Assembly: GCF_014648075.1 (NCBI RefSeq) | Contig: NZ_BMQK01000003.1 | Location: 620,001 to 684,000, forward strand | From: Streptomyces ruber | GTDB lineage: Bacteria; Actinomycetota; Actinomycetes; Streptomycetales; Streptomycetaceae | Direction of reading: 5' to 3' | Length of the DNA: 64,000 nt | Part shown: positions 25,001 through 33,315 of the stretch, piece after piece | Layout: each line of letters opens with the position of its first letter | Numbering within the stretch: position 1 is the first letter of the stretch | Translations under genes and position numbers: made by a program | Notes under the pieces: generated by a model | Database searches by the model: none | What the model saw: the letters and a program-made list of their open reading frames with translations, nothing else | Told to the model about the DNA's origin: nothing

Positions 25001-28000
25001 GCGCGACCGGCAAGGCCGACCGGAAGGCGCTGCCCGACCCGGACGACGCGAGCGGCTCCGCGGCCCGTGACCGGACACCGCCCCGGACGCCGACCGAGGC
25101 GGCACTCGCCGGCATCTGGGCCGACGTGCTCGGCACCGGCCCCGTCTTCCGCCACGACGACTACTACGCCCTCGGCGGCGACTCCCTCCAGATGCTGCGC
25201 ATCCGCTCGCTGGCGGAACGGCGCGGCATCCACTTCGCCCTGAGCGACCTGGTGTGGCACCCGACCGTGGCGGGACTCGCGGCCCGCGCCACCGGCACGG
25301 TCACGACGGTGGCGGCCCCGGCGACGGACGAGCCGTTCGCCCTCGTACCGGCGGTGGACCGGGCCCGGCTGGCCGACGCCGTCGACGCCTTCCCGCTCAC
25401 CCGGCTGCAGCTCGGCCTCGTCTACCACAGCCGCCGCCACGAGCGGTCCGCCGTCTACCACGACGTCTTCCGCTACCGGCTGGCCATGGAGTGGGACGAG
25501 GACCGGTTCCGCCGCGCCTTCGGCCGGCTCGTCGCCCGGCACCCCGCACTGCGGTCCTCCTTCGCGCTGGGCGGCTTCACGGAGCCGCTGCAGATCGTCC
25601 ACCCGACGGCAGCCGGCGGACTGGAGACGGTCGACCTGCGCGGGACCGACGAGGACGCGGCGGAGGCGGTGATCGGCGCGCACGTCGAGCAACGCCGGTT
25701 CCACCGGTACGACTTCGAGCGGGCGCCGCTGTACCTGTTCCGGGCCCACGTCCGCGAGGACGCCGTCGACCTGGTGCTCAGCTTCCACCACGCCCTGCTC
25801 GACGGCGGCAGCGTCGCCGTCCTCCTGCGGGAACTCCTCCAGGACTACCTCCACCCCGTGGACCGCACCCTCGAAGCCGTGCCGGACGGACCGCTGCCCG
25901 GCGCCGCCCAGTACGTCCGGCGGGAGCGCGAGGCCCTGGCCGACCCGGCCGCACGGGAGCACTGGGCGGGCGTCCTGTCCGGCACCCGGGCCCTGCGCCT
26001 GGACGGCTTCGCGCCGGCCGAACCGCCGCGCGGCGAGGACCGTACGACCGTGCACCACGGCCGGATACCGGACGAACTGGCCGAGCGCGTCCGCGACTTC
26101 GCGCGCCGACACGCCGTGCCCGTGAAGTCGGTGCTGTTCGCCGCCTACTGCCGGACCCTGCGGGCGTACACCTCCCTCGACGGTGACCTCACCGTCGGCC
26201 TGATCACGCACGGGCGGCCGGAGACGGCGGGCGCGGACCGCATGACCGGGCTGTTCCTGAACACCGTCCCCGTGCGGCTGCCGGACCCGGACGGGGACGG
26301 GAGCGGGCCCACCGACCGGCTCGGCGCCGTCCGCGACCTGTTCCACCAGGAACGGTCGGCACAGGCCCACCAGCGGTACCCGCTGAGCGCCATGCAGGAG
26401 GACCGGGGCGGCGCGCCCGTGCTGCACACCGCCTTCAACTACGTCCACTTCCATGTCCTGTCCGAGGTGCTGCGCTCACCCGCCGTCCGCCTCGACTCCT
26501 TCCTGACCTGGGAGGAGACCGACTTTCAGCTGCTGGTCAACGTCTTCGTCGACCCCGTCGACGGCCGTATGGGCCTGCGCGTCGACGGTGACGGCCGCAC
26601 CATCACCCCCGGCCAGGCGGAGCTGCTCACCGACACCTTCCTCAAGGTCCTGGACCGCATCGTCACGCACCCCGGCGAGCCGCCGGCCACCGACTTCCTC
26701 CCCGCGGCGCGCATCGGCGGCCGTCCGGCCACCGGTACGGCCCGGACGGAGGACGTCGTGACCCTCTTCGACCGGCAGGCCGCGAGGCGCCCCGAGGCCG
26801 TCGCCGTGCTGGCCGGCAGCGGCGGCGCGCGCCGGCTGTGGACGTACCGGCAGCTGTCCCGGGCGGCCGCGCGGGTGGCGGCACAGCTGCTGGCGCTGGG
26901 TGTCCGGCCCGGCGACCGCGTCGGGATCGCCATGGACCGCGGGCCCGAGACGATCGCCGCCGTGCTCGGCACGGCCATGTCCGGCGCCGCGTGCGTCCCG
27001 CTGGACACCGCCTACCCCGTGGCGAGGATCGCCGCCATGCTGGAGCAGGCCCGGCCGGTCAGGGTCATCGCCCACCGCGCGCACGCCCACCTCGTGCCGG
27101 ACCCGGACCTGGTCGTCCCGGCGGAACCGCTCTTCGACACCGGCACCGATACCGACACCGACACCGGCACCGACGCCGCTGTTGCCGCCGTACCGGACGG
27201 CGCGAGCGCGGTACGGCGCCCCGCCCCCGACCCCGCGAGCACCGCGTACGTCCTGTTCACCTCCGGCTCGACGGGACGGCCGAAGGCGGTCGCCATGCCG
27301 CACCGCTCCCTGGCCAACCTGATCGGCTGGCAGATCGGGCAGCCCAGCGGGGCCGCCGGCGGCACGACGGCCCAGTACGCGCCGCTCAGCTTCGACGTCT
27401 CCTTCCAGGAGATCTGGTCCACCCTCTGCTCCGGCGGCACCCTGCGGCTGGTCCCCGCGGACGACCGCCGCGACATGGCCGCCCTGCTGCGCCTGCTCGA
27501 CGAGGACGCGGTGGAACGGATCTTCCTGCCGTACGTGGCCCTCCAGCGGCTCGCCGAGGCGTATGTGACCCGGGGCAGGGCCCCGCGGCGGCTGCGCGTG
27601 GTGGTCTCCTCCGGGGAGCAGCTCCGGGTGACCGACGAGATACGCCGCTTCCTGGCCGCGCTGCCCGGGGCGATCCTGGAGAACCAGTACGGCCCCACCG
27701 AGTCGCACGTGGTGACCCGGCACACCATGACCGGCGACCCCGCCGCGTTCCCCGCGATCGCCCCGATCGGCACACCCGTCGACGGCGTCGGCGTCCACGT
27801 GCTCGACCCGCGGCGGCGCCCCGTACCGGCCGGCGTCCGGGGCGAGCTGTACATCTCGGGGGCGGCCCTCGCGGACGGGTACCTCGACGCCCCCGGTCCG
27901 ACCGCCGAACGCTTCGTCACCCTCGACCTGCCCACCGGCGACGGCGTCCGGCGGCTCACCGCCTACCGCACCGGAGACGTCGGATGGGTCCTCCCCGACG

Positions 28001-29472
28001 GAACCCTGGTGTACGGCGGACGCTGCGACGAGCAGGTCAAGGTCGGCGGCCACCGCGTCGAACCGGCCGAGGTGGAACTGGCCGTCGGCCGGATCGCGGC
28101 CGACGACCCGGCCGTCGCCGTCACCGAGACGGCCGTGGTGGCCAGGGAACGGGCCCACGGCGAGACCGTCCTCGTCGCCTTCCTGGTGGGGGACCCCGAG
28201 GGGACGGACCTGGGCGTGCTCAAGGAGAGACTGCACGAGACGCTGCCGTCGTACATGGTCCCCGCGCACTTCGAGTGGCTGCCCCGGCTGCCCCTGACCC
28301 CCAGCGGCAAGCGCGACGACCGCGCCCTGCGCGGCACGCCCCTGACCCACCGCGCGACGGGAGCGAGGTCCGCGCCCCGCGACGCCACGGAGCGGCAGCT
28401 CGCCGACATGGCCGCCGAACTGCTCGGCATCGACGGCATCGGGACCACCGACTCCCTCTTCGACCTGGGCGCCACGTCCCTCACCGTGATGCGCCTCGTC
28501 GCCCGCATCGAGCAGCGGTACGGGGTCGGCGTCCCGATGGCGGCCTTCATCGCCGCGCCCACCGTGCGCGACCTGGCCGCACTGCTGCGCACCCGGGGCG
28601 CCGCCGCGCGCTTCGACCCCCTCGTGCCGATCCGCGCGACCGGCACCGGACGGCCGCTGTTCCTCGTCCACCCGATGGGCGGCAACGTCCTGTGCTACCT
28701 GCCCCTCGCCCGGCACCTCCCCGGGGACCGGCCCCTGTACGCGCTCCAGGCCCCCGGCGGCGACGCGGGCACCGTACCGCTGGAGTCCGTCCCGGAGCTG
28801 GCCGCCACGTACCTGCGGGCCCTGCGCCGCGTCCAGCCGGAGGGGCCGTACACGCTGGCCGGCTGGTCCTTCGGCGGGTTCGTGGTCTTCGAGATGGCCC
28901 GGCAGCTCCGCGCGGCCGGCGAGCGGGCCGACCAGGTGCTGCTGCTGGACACGACCGCGCTCGGCCCGGACGCCCGGCGCGACGCGTACACCGACGAGGC
29001 GCTCGTCGGCTGGTTCTTCTGGGAACTCCTCCTGACGGGCCGCGGCAGCGACGCCCCGCCGGTGGAGATACCGGCGGAACTGGCCACGCTCGACGAGAAG
29101 TTCGCCTACATCGCGCGGATCGCCGCCGAGGCGGGCGTGCTGCCCGGGGACGGCGGCACGGCACTGGTCCGCCGGATGTTCCACATGTACGCCGCGCACT
29201 GGCGGGCCACGATCGCCTACCAGCCGAAGGACACGTCGCTCGACGTGACGCTCCTGCGGGCGGGCGAGCCGCTCCCGGAGGTGCTGGTGCCCATGCACAG
29301 CGCGGGCGGCACCCGGCACCAGGACCCGGCCAACGGCTGGCGGTCCATGACGAGCGGCACCGTGACCGTCGTCCCGGTGCCCGGCGACCACCTGACCCTG
29401 ATGGAGGAACCGCACGTGCGCGACGTCGCCCGCATCGTGTCCTCCCTCATCTCCGCACCGGAAGGACAGTGA
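22030..29472 (+). CDS. Bimodular NRPS, C-A(Ser)-T-C-A(Pro-like)-T-TE
   Basis: This 2480-residue synthetase has these domains. C1 about 25-440 (HHLVVDG at 160-166). A1 about 490-1000, with specificity residues read against GrsA as D-V-W-H-F-S-L-V-D plus the invariant Lys: the EntF-type serine code. T1 near 1050 (LGGDSL). C2 about 1115-1540 (HHALLDG near 1253). A2 about 1575-2100, read as D-V-Q-F-V-S-Q-V-V, close to proline codes (DVQ..AHVV). T2 near 2150 (LGATSL). TE about 2200-2480 (GWSFGG). An N-terminal C domain with no loading module implies an acyl starter supplied in trans. There is no epimerase. The ATG at 22030 follows AAGGAG. It is 1 nt from the next gene. The layout matches PxaA, LgnB and BraB, which make Ser/Thr-Pro bicycles. 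Confidence 0.93.
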   Translation: MHVDDRTLAETTYAARESAPQPPPHPLTPYQKDIWAAEAQAPGSTQFLAVMHQRLNGPVDAGLLRASFAHVLRRHDTFRLRFGERDGVPFQWLAGSPGAERGDDAVDLVDLSSRADPRAAVRARVDHALAVPFETHGRPLFRAEVLVESGTVHHLLLKCHHLVVDGWAVDRLRNQVLEEYTARSRGESRTAAAPEPSPLDVADARAPYFGSPEYQEDLSFHRGALAGAEPSFFPRSSPSAGGHVGRHSFTLPGHLVERMKLDGGTPSAYLLAALGVYLARVHRTDHVVVGVPLLNRRTRAELAVAATYANTLPLRIDVPEDRTLADVARCVRESLGALQEHQRVPAGDVIRDFAAGGGRDRRLFDVTFSYMMLKQRVTPEGVEAEPPVHLAPPHDQEALALHVTGFPGTKDLTVELCHATGVFDADLPIGSVAGHLTELVTRGLAEPGRPARELPLLTPGERETLSDLGRGPRVPYAAGSTLHGLFEEQARRTPDRPAVLAADGTVLTYAGLDARAGRVARALRRRGVGPDDRVALLARRGPRLLVGLLGVLKAGGAYVPVDPAYPAERIAHMITDSGAGAVLADDGELDLARAAVPAQVPVLPVGDLSEGRSGPVPSEPAPSGPGEPAATARDLAYVIYTSGSTGRPKGVAVEHHSVVNRLAWMQRAYPIGPGDVVLQKTPATFDVSVWELLWWGQAGAAVALLEPDGEKDPLLILKCVAERGVTVLHFVPSMLGPFLDALEERPELLAGVRTLRYVFCSGEALPPARVEQFHRVLGTGTEQGGPPVLVNLYGPTEATVDVSVYECRVPEAGPVTRVPIGRPIDNIDLHVMDESGLRQPVGVPGELWIGGVGVARGYLGRPELTAAKFLADPDVPGGRLYRTGDLVRWLSDGNLEYLGRMDGQVKIRGNRVELGEVEDALRRLPGVRDAVAALRVRADGESFLAGYYVPDEGPGRGSAPDPRDLRERLAERLPQFMIPSRLVAVDRIPLGATGKADRKALPDPDDASGSAARDRTPPRTPTEAALAGIWADVLGTGPVFRHDDYYALGGDSLQMLRIRSLAERRGIHFALSDLVWHPTVAGLAARATGTVTTVAAPATDEPFALVPAVDRARLADAVDAFPLTRLQLGLVYHSRRHERSAVYHDVFRYRLAMEWDEDRFRRAFGRLVARHPALRSSFALGGFTEPLQIVHPTAAGGLETVDLRGTDEDAAEAVIGAHVEQRRFHRYDFERAPLYLFRAHVREDAVDLVLSFHHALLDGGSVAVLLRELLQDYLHPVDRTLEAVPDGPLPGAAQYVRREREALADPAAREHWAGVLSGTRALRLDGFAPAEPPRGEDRTTVHHGRIPDELAERVRDFARRHAVPVKSVLFAAYCRTLRAYTSLDGDLTVGLITHGRPETAGADRMTGLFLNTVPVRLPDPDGDGSGPTDRLGAVRDLFHQERSAQAHQRYPLSAMQEDRGGAPVLHTAFNYVHFHVLSEVLRSPAVRLDSFLTWEETDFQLLVNVFVDPVDGRMGLRVDGDGRTITPGQAELLTDTFLKVLDRIVTHPGEPPATDFLPAARIGGRPATGTARTEDVVTLFDRQAARRPEAVAVLAGSGGARRLWTYRQLSRAAARVAAQLLALGVRPGDRVGIAMDRGPETIAAVLGTAMSGAACVPLDTAYPVARIAAMLEQARPVRVIAHRAHAHLVPDPDLVVPAEPLFDTGTDTDTDTGTDAAVAAVPDGASAVRRPAPDPASTAYVLFTSGSTGRPKAVAMPHRSLANLIGWQIGQPSGAAGGTTAQYAPLSFDVSFQEIWSTLCSGGTLRLVPADDRRDMAALLRLLDEDAVERIFLPYVALQRLAEAYVTRGRAPRRLRVVVSSGEQLRVTDEIRRFLAALPGAILENQYGPTESHVVTRHTMTGDPAAFPAIAPIGTPVDGVGVHVLDPRRRPVPAGVRGELYISGAALADGYLDAPGPTAERFVTLDLPTGDGVRRLTAYRTGDVGWVLPDGTLVYGGRCDEQVKVGGHRVEPAEVELAVGRIAADDPAVAVTETAVVARERAHGETVLVAFLVGDPEGTDLGVLKERLHETLPSYMVPAHFEWLPRLPLTPSGKRDDRALRGTPLTHRATGARSAPRDATERQLADMAAELLGIDGIGTTDSLFDLGATSLTVMRLVARIEQRYGVGVPMAAFIAAPTVRDLAALLRTRGAAARFDPLVPIRATGTGRPLFLVHPMGGNVLCYLPLARHLPGDRPLYALQAPGGDAGTVPLESVPELAATYLRALRRVQPEGPYTLAGWSFGGFVVFEMARQLRAAGERADQVLLLDTTALGPDARRDAYTDEALVGWFFWELLLTGRGSDAPPVEIPAELATLDEKFAYIARIAAEAGVLPGDGGTALVRRMFHMYAAHWRATIAYQPKDTSLDVTLLRAGEPLPEVLVPMHSAGGTRHQDPANGWRSMTSGTVTVVPVPGDHLTLMEEPHVRDVARIVSSLISAPEGQ

Positions 29473-29473
29473 C

Positions 29474-30670
29474 ATGCCACAGCCGACACCCTCACCCCGC
29501 GGCGTACCCAGGGTCGTCATCGTCGGAGCGGGCATCGGCGGCCTCGCGGCGGCCGTCGCCCTGCGACGCGTCGGCATCGAGGCGGAGGTGTACGAACGCG
29601 CCGAGGCCCTCCGGCCGGCCGGCTCGGGCCTGTCCGTGATGGCCAACGCCCTGCTGGCGCTGCGCGCCCTGGACATCGACCTCGGCCTGGAGAAGCGGGG
29701 CCGCACGATCGGGCGCAGCGACCTCCTCGACGCACGCGGGCGCACCCTGCGCTCGATGCCCTTCCGGGAGGCCGGCGAACGGCTGGGCGCCCCGAGCGTC
29801 CTCCTGTACCGCGGGGACCTGCAGGCAGCCCTGCTGGACGCGCTGGGCGACGGCAAGGTGCACCTGGGCGCCGCCGCCACGGGGTACGAGGTCACGGACG
29901 CCGGTGTCCGCGTCCGCTTCCGGGACGGGCGGGAGGCCGCCGGTGACGTCCTGATCGGCGCCGACGGCATCAACTCGGTGGTGCGCGCGCAGCGCGCGGG
30001 CGCCGAGCCGCCCCGGGAGGCCGGCTACATCTGCTGGCTCTCCGTCACCCCGTTCGAGCACCCGCGCTTCACCGAGGGCTTCAACGCCCACTACTGGGGC
30101 CGCGGCCGCCGCTTCGGCCTGCACGACGTGGGCCACGGACGGGCGTACTGGTGGGGGACGCGGAACATGCCCGCGGAGGCGGCCCGCGCCTGGGACGGCG
30201 ACAAGGAACAGGTGCTCCGCGCCTTCGACGGCTGGGCCGACGAGGTGCGGGCGGCGATCGGCTCCACACCCGCCGAGGCGATCATCGGCGTACCCGCCCG
30301 GGACCGCCCGTTCCTCGAACAGTGGGGCGACGGCCCGGTGACCCTGCTGGGCGACGCCGCGCACCCCATGCTGCCCAGCCTCGCGCAGGGCGGGAGCAGC
30401 GCCATCGAGGACGCGGTCGTCCTCGCCCAGTGCCTGCGCGCCCACAGCGAACCGGTCGCCGCCCTGCGCGCCTACGAGGACCTGCGCCGGGACCGCACCC
30501 GCGAACTGGTCGAGGTCTCCCGCAGGTTCAGTGGCACGGAACAGCTCGACCACCCCGTGCTGTGCGCCCTGCGCGATCTGTACCTGCGGTTCGGGCCGCA
30601 GGCGGCACTCTTCAAGCCCTTCGAACGGGCCCTCACCCCGCAACTGCTCACGGAAGGCGCACAGGCATGA
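29474..30670 (+). CDS. FAD-dependent monooxygenase (group A), NRPS partner
   Basis: This 398-residue flavoprotein has the FAD motifs GAGIGGLAAAVALRRVG, the DG motif GADGINSVVR and the GD motif LLGDAAHPMLPSLAQGGSSAIEDA, like salicylate-hydroxylase-type enzymes. The ATG is 1 nt after the NRPS stop, so they are certainly co-transcribed. In legonmycin, pyrrolizixenamide and brabantamide pathways a flavoprotein of this group next to the Ser/Thr-Pro NRPS performs a Baeyer-Villiger-type rearrangement that contracts or opens the bicyclic ring. By position and class this is the predicted equivalent (LgnC/PxaB/BraC); catalysis itself is not provable from sequence. Confidence 0.9.
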   Translation: MPQPTPSPRGVPRVVIVGAGIGGLAAAVALRRVGIEAEVYERAEALRPAGSGLSVMANALLALRALDIDLGLEKRGRTIGRSDLLDARGRTLRSMPFREAGERLGAPSVLLYRGDLQAALLDALGDGKVHLGAAATGYEVTDAGVRVRFRDGREAAGDVLIGADGINSVVRAQRAGAEPPREAGYICWLSVTPFEHPRFTEGFNAHYWGRGRRFGLHDVGHGRAYWWGTRNMPAEAARAWDGDKEQVLRAFDGWADEVRAAIGSTPAEAIIGVPARDRPFLEQWGDGPVTLLGDAAHPMLPSLAQGGSSAIEDAVVLAQCLRAHSEPVAALRAYEDLRRDRTRELVEVSRRFSGTEQLDHPVLCALRDLYLRFGPQAALFKPFERALTPQLLTEGAQA

Positions 30671-31137
30671 CACAGGACACCCGGGACACCTGGGACGGCC
30701 GCGATGGCCAGGACGGCCAGGACGTCGTGCGGCGCTACCTCAAGGCGCTGAACGACCGCGACGGCGACACACTCATGGCGATGATCGCCCCCGACGCCGT
30801 CTTCACCATCCCCGGTGACCACCCGCTGGCGGGCACCTGGCGCGGGCTGCCCGAGATCGTCGAGCGGTTCATGCTCCCGATGGGCGGCCTGTTCGCCCCG
30901 GACGCCCCCTACGTCACCGAGGTGACGGGAACCGTCGCCGAGGGGGACCGGGTCGTGGTCTTCTGCACCTCCCGTGCGACGACCCGGGGCGGCGAGCCGT
31001 ACACGATGGACGCCGCCGTCCTGTTCACGGTGCGGGACGGACGGATCGCCGGTATGCGGGAGTACTTCGACACCCAGTACTTCACGCACATGCTGTTCCG
31101 GGACCCGGCGGGTCCCGGGCACGTCGCTGGACCGTGA
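30667..31137 (+). CDS. NTF2/SnoaL-like protein
   Basis: This 156-residue single-domain protein has the cone-fold pattern of the NTF2-like superfamily: VVRRYLKALNDRDGDTLMAMIAPDAVFTIPG, then TWRGLPEIVERF, DRVVVFCTSRATTRGG and VLFTVRDGRIAGMREYFDT. The ATG overlaps the monooxygenase stop (ATGA). Members act as polyketide cyclases, isomerases or epoxide hydrolases. In this operon it could steer ring closure, water addition or double-bond position on the bicyclic intermediate. No homologue is required in the known two-gene pathways, so it may mark a new tailoring step. Confidence 0.85.
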   Translation: MTQDTRDTWDGRDGQDGQDVVRRYLKALNDRDGDTLMAMIAPDAVFTIPGDHPLAGTWRGLPEIVERFMLPMGGLFAPDAPYVTEVTGTVAEGDRVVVFCTSRATTRGGEPYTMDAAVLFTVRDGRIAGMREYFDTQYFTHMLFRDPAGPGHVAGP

Positions 31138-31467
31138 GCCGGTCGAGCCCGCCGGTGACACGGTCACCCGGTGTGAGCGCGCCGGGACGCGTGCCGTGCC
31201 GAGGGAGGTCGCCGAGCAGCCCGGCGCCATCGGCTGCAGCGAACCCGCCCGCGCCGCCCCGCGCGGTGACGTGCGCACGGTGCCCCTGGGCGGCGACGGG
31301 CCCGACGCCGGGAGGATCGCGCCGGGCGACAGCCGCTGTCCGTTCGAGGACATCGAGTACGCCTGCACCTACGGCGAGCCGCGCCCCGCCTCCCTCACTC
31401 AGCGTTATCGAACTAGAATTCGAAACCGTGAGGTGCGCATGGCGCAAGGCTGACCCCGGGATGGAAC
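31138..31467. other. Gap after the NRPS operon
   Basis: These 330 bp hold no recognised gene. A plus-strand frame open to 31453 keeps G/C-rich third positions from about 31138 and has four cysteines, with a possible GTG at 31196, but it matches nothing I know and loses codon bias at its end. The AT-rich block at 31398-31430 (GTTATCGAACTAGAATTC) is a likely promoter for the DUF6233 gene. Confidence 0.35.
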
Positions 31468-31806
31468 GTGTTCGACGATCTGCCGCCTGACCTGGCTCGA
31501 CTGCTCACCCTGCGGGTGTGGCACGCCATGTGGCTGGAGCGCATCGACCGCAGGATCGCCGCGGTGCGCCGCCGAGAGGCCGAGCAGGAGCGCGGGCGGC
31601 AGCGGCGCCCGCCCGGACCGGACTGGATCGTGGAACTGGGCATCGGCGACGGCCGTCCGCCCGTCGAGCTCCACGCCGGCGACTGCTACGCCGCGGGCGG
31701 GCGGCGCCGCGCCGTCGACCGGGGCGAGGCCCGCCGGCTGCTGGCCGCGGGACTGCGCGCCTGCACCCACTGCCGGCCCGACCGGCGCCTGGGGATCCTG
31801 GAGTGA
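31468..31806 (+). CDS. DUF6233 family protein
   Basis: This 112-residue protein is typical of the streptomycete DUF6233 family: MFDDLPPDLARLLTLRVWH, an Arg/Glu-rich helix (RREAEQERGRQRRP), then PDWIVELGIGDGRPPVELH, GDCYAAGGRRR, DEAR-like GEARRLLAAG and the closing LRACTHCRPD. The paired cysteines near the end (CTHC) and one in GDCY could bind metal. The function is unknown. The start is GTG at 31468. Streptomyces carry many copies, so it is not evidence for a link with the NRPS. Confidence 0.9.
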   Translation: MFDDLPPDLARLLTLRVWHAMWLERIDRRIAAVRRREAEQERGRQRRPPGPDWIVELGIGDGRPPVELHAGDCYAAGGRRRAVDRGEARRLLAAGLRACTHCRPDRRLGILE

Positions 31807-31890
31807 CCGTGCCCGCCCGGCCACCCGGTGGAAGCCGGGGAATCGAGATGTCTTCGTGACAAAGGGGCGGGGCAACGATCGGACGAGCGG

Positions 31891-31930
31891 ACGGGTCGTA
31901 CCGGATACGCAACGGGTCGTACCGGATACG
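31891..31930 (+). repeat. Two 19-bp direct repeats on a 21-bp period
   Basis: ACGGGTCGTACCGGATACG occurs at 31891-31909 and again at 31912-31930, with 2 nt between. A second short repeat follows, ACGATCGACA twice in tandem from about 31939. The 21-bp phase is two helical turns, so two proteins would bind on the same DNA face. The array ends about 15-40 bp before the secreted-protein start at 31973. Confidence 0.85.
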
Positions 31931-31972
31931 AAGACGAACGATCGACAACGATCGACACGGGGGAGATCGCAC

Positions 31973-32584
31973 ATGAACAGCAGAACCGTCCCGACCGCCG
32001 TGACCGCGTTCGCGGTCGTGGCCGCCGTCGCCGCGGCCGCCGTCCCGGCCGCCGCGGCCCCGACGGGCACCGGCACACCCCGGTTCCTCGAGCCGGCCGA
32101 ACTGCCGCCCCACCCGTCCTCCGCCTGGTACGCCGGGCAGGTCACCGGCGGGCAGCCGGACCCGCTGCCGGTCTGCGTGGGCGAGGCGCTGCCGTCCATC
32201 GCCTCCCACCGCCGCTACCGCACCGAGTACGACACCGGGGCCCTGCAGGTCACCGTGGTGGAGCGCAGCACGCGGCGGGCCGAGAACCTGGCCGCCCTGC
32301 TGCGCGAGGACCTCGACGGCTGCGCGCGGAAGCTGATGGAGCGGTACCCCGACATCACCGCGGCGCAGCGGTACCACGGCCGGCTGAACGTCGAGGAGGG
32401 CGCCCACGTCTACGGGCTCCACACCCGCTCCGCATGGGGGGCCTCCGACATCAACCTGCTCTCGGTCGGCCGGGACGGAGCGACGGTGACCGTCGTCCTC
32501 TGGGGGCAGATGGGCACCTTCGAGCACGCCCGGGTCGCCGACTTCAGGACCACGACGACCACGGCGGTCGACAAGCTGTACTGA
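31973..32584 (+). CDS. Secreted protein of unknown function
   Basis: This 203-residue protein has a Sec-type signal (TAVTAFAVVAAVAAAAVPAAAA, cleavage about residue 29). The mature part contains two cysteines (PVCVGEAL and DGCARKL) that probably form a disulfide, and two alpha/beta segments: LQVTVVERSTRRAENLAALLREDLDGC and DINLLSVGRDGATVTVVLWGQMG. The layout recalls small extracellular sensor-like domains, but I recognise no family. The ATG at 31973 is chosen over upstream starts because GGGGGAG precedes it and the signal peptide begins there. It is preceded by phased direct repeats and followed by a terminator. Confidence 0.75.
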   Translation: MNSRTVPTAVTAFAVVAAVAAAAVPAAAAPTGTGTPRFLEPAELPPHPSSAWYAGQVTGGQPDPLPVCVGEALPSIASHRRYRTEYDTGALQVTVVERSTRRAENLAALLREDLDGCARKLMERYPDITAAQRYHGRLNVEEGAHVYGLHTRSAWGASDINLLSVGRDGATVTVVLWGQMGTFEHARVADFRTTTTTAVDKLY

Positions 32585-32620
32585 CCGCTGCCCCGTACGG
32601 CCGGCCGGTGCGGCGGAGCA

Positions 32621-32654
32621 CCCCGGGGCGGGCCCGCGCGGGCCCGCCCCGGGG
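32621..32654. terminator. Bidirectional terminator
   Basis: A perfect 15-bp GC stem with a GCGC loop lies between the convergent stops of the secreted-protein gene (32584) and the PPTase gene (32659). Confidence 0.85.
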
Positions 32655-32658
32655 GAGG

Positions 32659-33315
32659 TCAGGCGTCGCGTTCCACCGTGATCGCCGTGGCGACGATCCC
32701 GCCGTCCACGATCCAGCGTCCGGAGAAGCCGGTCAGCGGTCTGCCGAGCAGGTCCGGTCCGGGGACGAGGACGCGCGCCGTGAACGTGCCGTCGGCGGCG
32801 AGCGCCACGGTCGCCTGCTGGAAGTCCAGGAACGTCCGGGCGACCGGGAACCACGCCTTGTACACGGACTCCTTGGCGCTGAACAGGACGCGGTCGAAGG
32901 CCACTCCGGCCGACGAGGGCAGCGTCGCCAGTACGGTCAGGTCCTCGGGCCGGGCGATGGCCTCCAGCACGCCCTCGGGCAGTGCGGCGTGCGGCTCCGC
33001 GTCGATGCCGACGGTCGCCACGTCGGTCTCGCGGGCCACCACCGCGGCGTAGTACCCCGCGCAGTGGGTCATGCTGCCGACCACACCGGCCGGCCAGCCG
33101 GGAGCGCCCCGCTCCCCGGGCACCAGCGGCACGGGCGGGTGGCCGATCCCGGCCAGCGCCTCCCGCGCGCACGCGCGGACGGTGGTGAACTCGTTGCGCC
33201 GCTTGTCGACCGCGCGGGCCACGGCGGCCTGCTCCTCCGGGAAGAGGCCGATGTCGGTGCGGTGGGTGAAGGACTCCGACCAACGCACCGTGGCCGGCAG
33301 GATCTTGTCGATCAC
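32659..33315 (-). CDS. Sfp/EntD-type 4'-phosphopantetheinyl transferase
   Basis: This 218-residue enzyme moves the phosphopantetheine arm of CoA onto the serine of carrier domains. It has the EntD-like layout: FPEEQAAVARAVDKRRNEF, GSMTHCAGYYAAVVA, the Mg-binding VGIDAEPH and FSAKESVYKAWFP. GTG at 33315 overlaps the stop of the upstream metallophosphoesterase (GTGA) and follows GGGAGGG. It would be able to activate T1 and T2 of the NRPS 3 kb away. The same PPTase-metallophosphoesterase pair exists elsewhere in Streptomyces (for example SCO6673/SCO6672), so it is probably a general gene and not cluster-specific. Confidence 0.92.
   Translation of the reverse strand: MIDKILPATVRWSESFTHRTDIGLFPEEQAAVARAVDKRRNEFTTVRACAREALAGIGHPPVPLVPGERGAPGWPAGVVGSMTHCAGYYAAVVARETDVATVGIDAEPHAALPEGVLEAIARPEDLTVLATLPSSAGVAFDRVLFSAKESVYKAWFPVARTFLDFQQATVALAADGTFTARVLVPGPDLLGRPLTGFSGRWIVDGGIVATAITVERDA

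Noticed and set aside
21886..26454. Very long minus-strand open frame (over 1500 residues) antisense to the NRPS
   Set aside because: No domains; composition is Gly/Arg/Val/His-rich as expected for the complement of a high-GC gene. The plus strand has all NRPS motifs.
26476..29973. Second long minus-strand open frame antisense to the NRPS 3' half
   Set aside because: Same reason; no recognisable motifs and it opposes well-conserved A2-T2-TE sequence.
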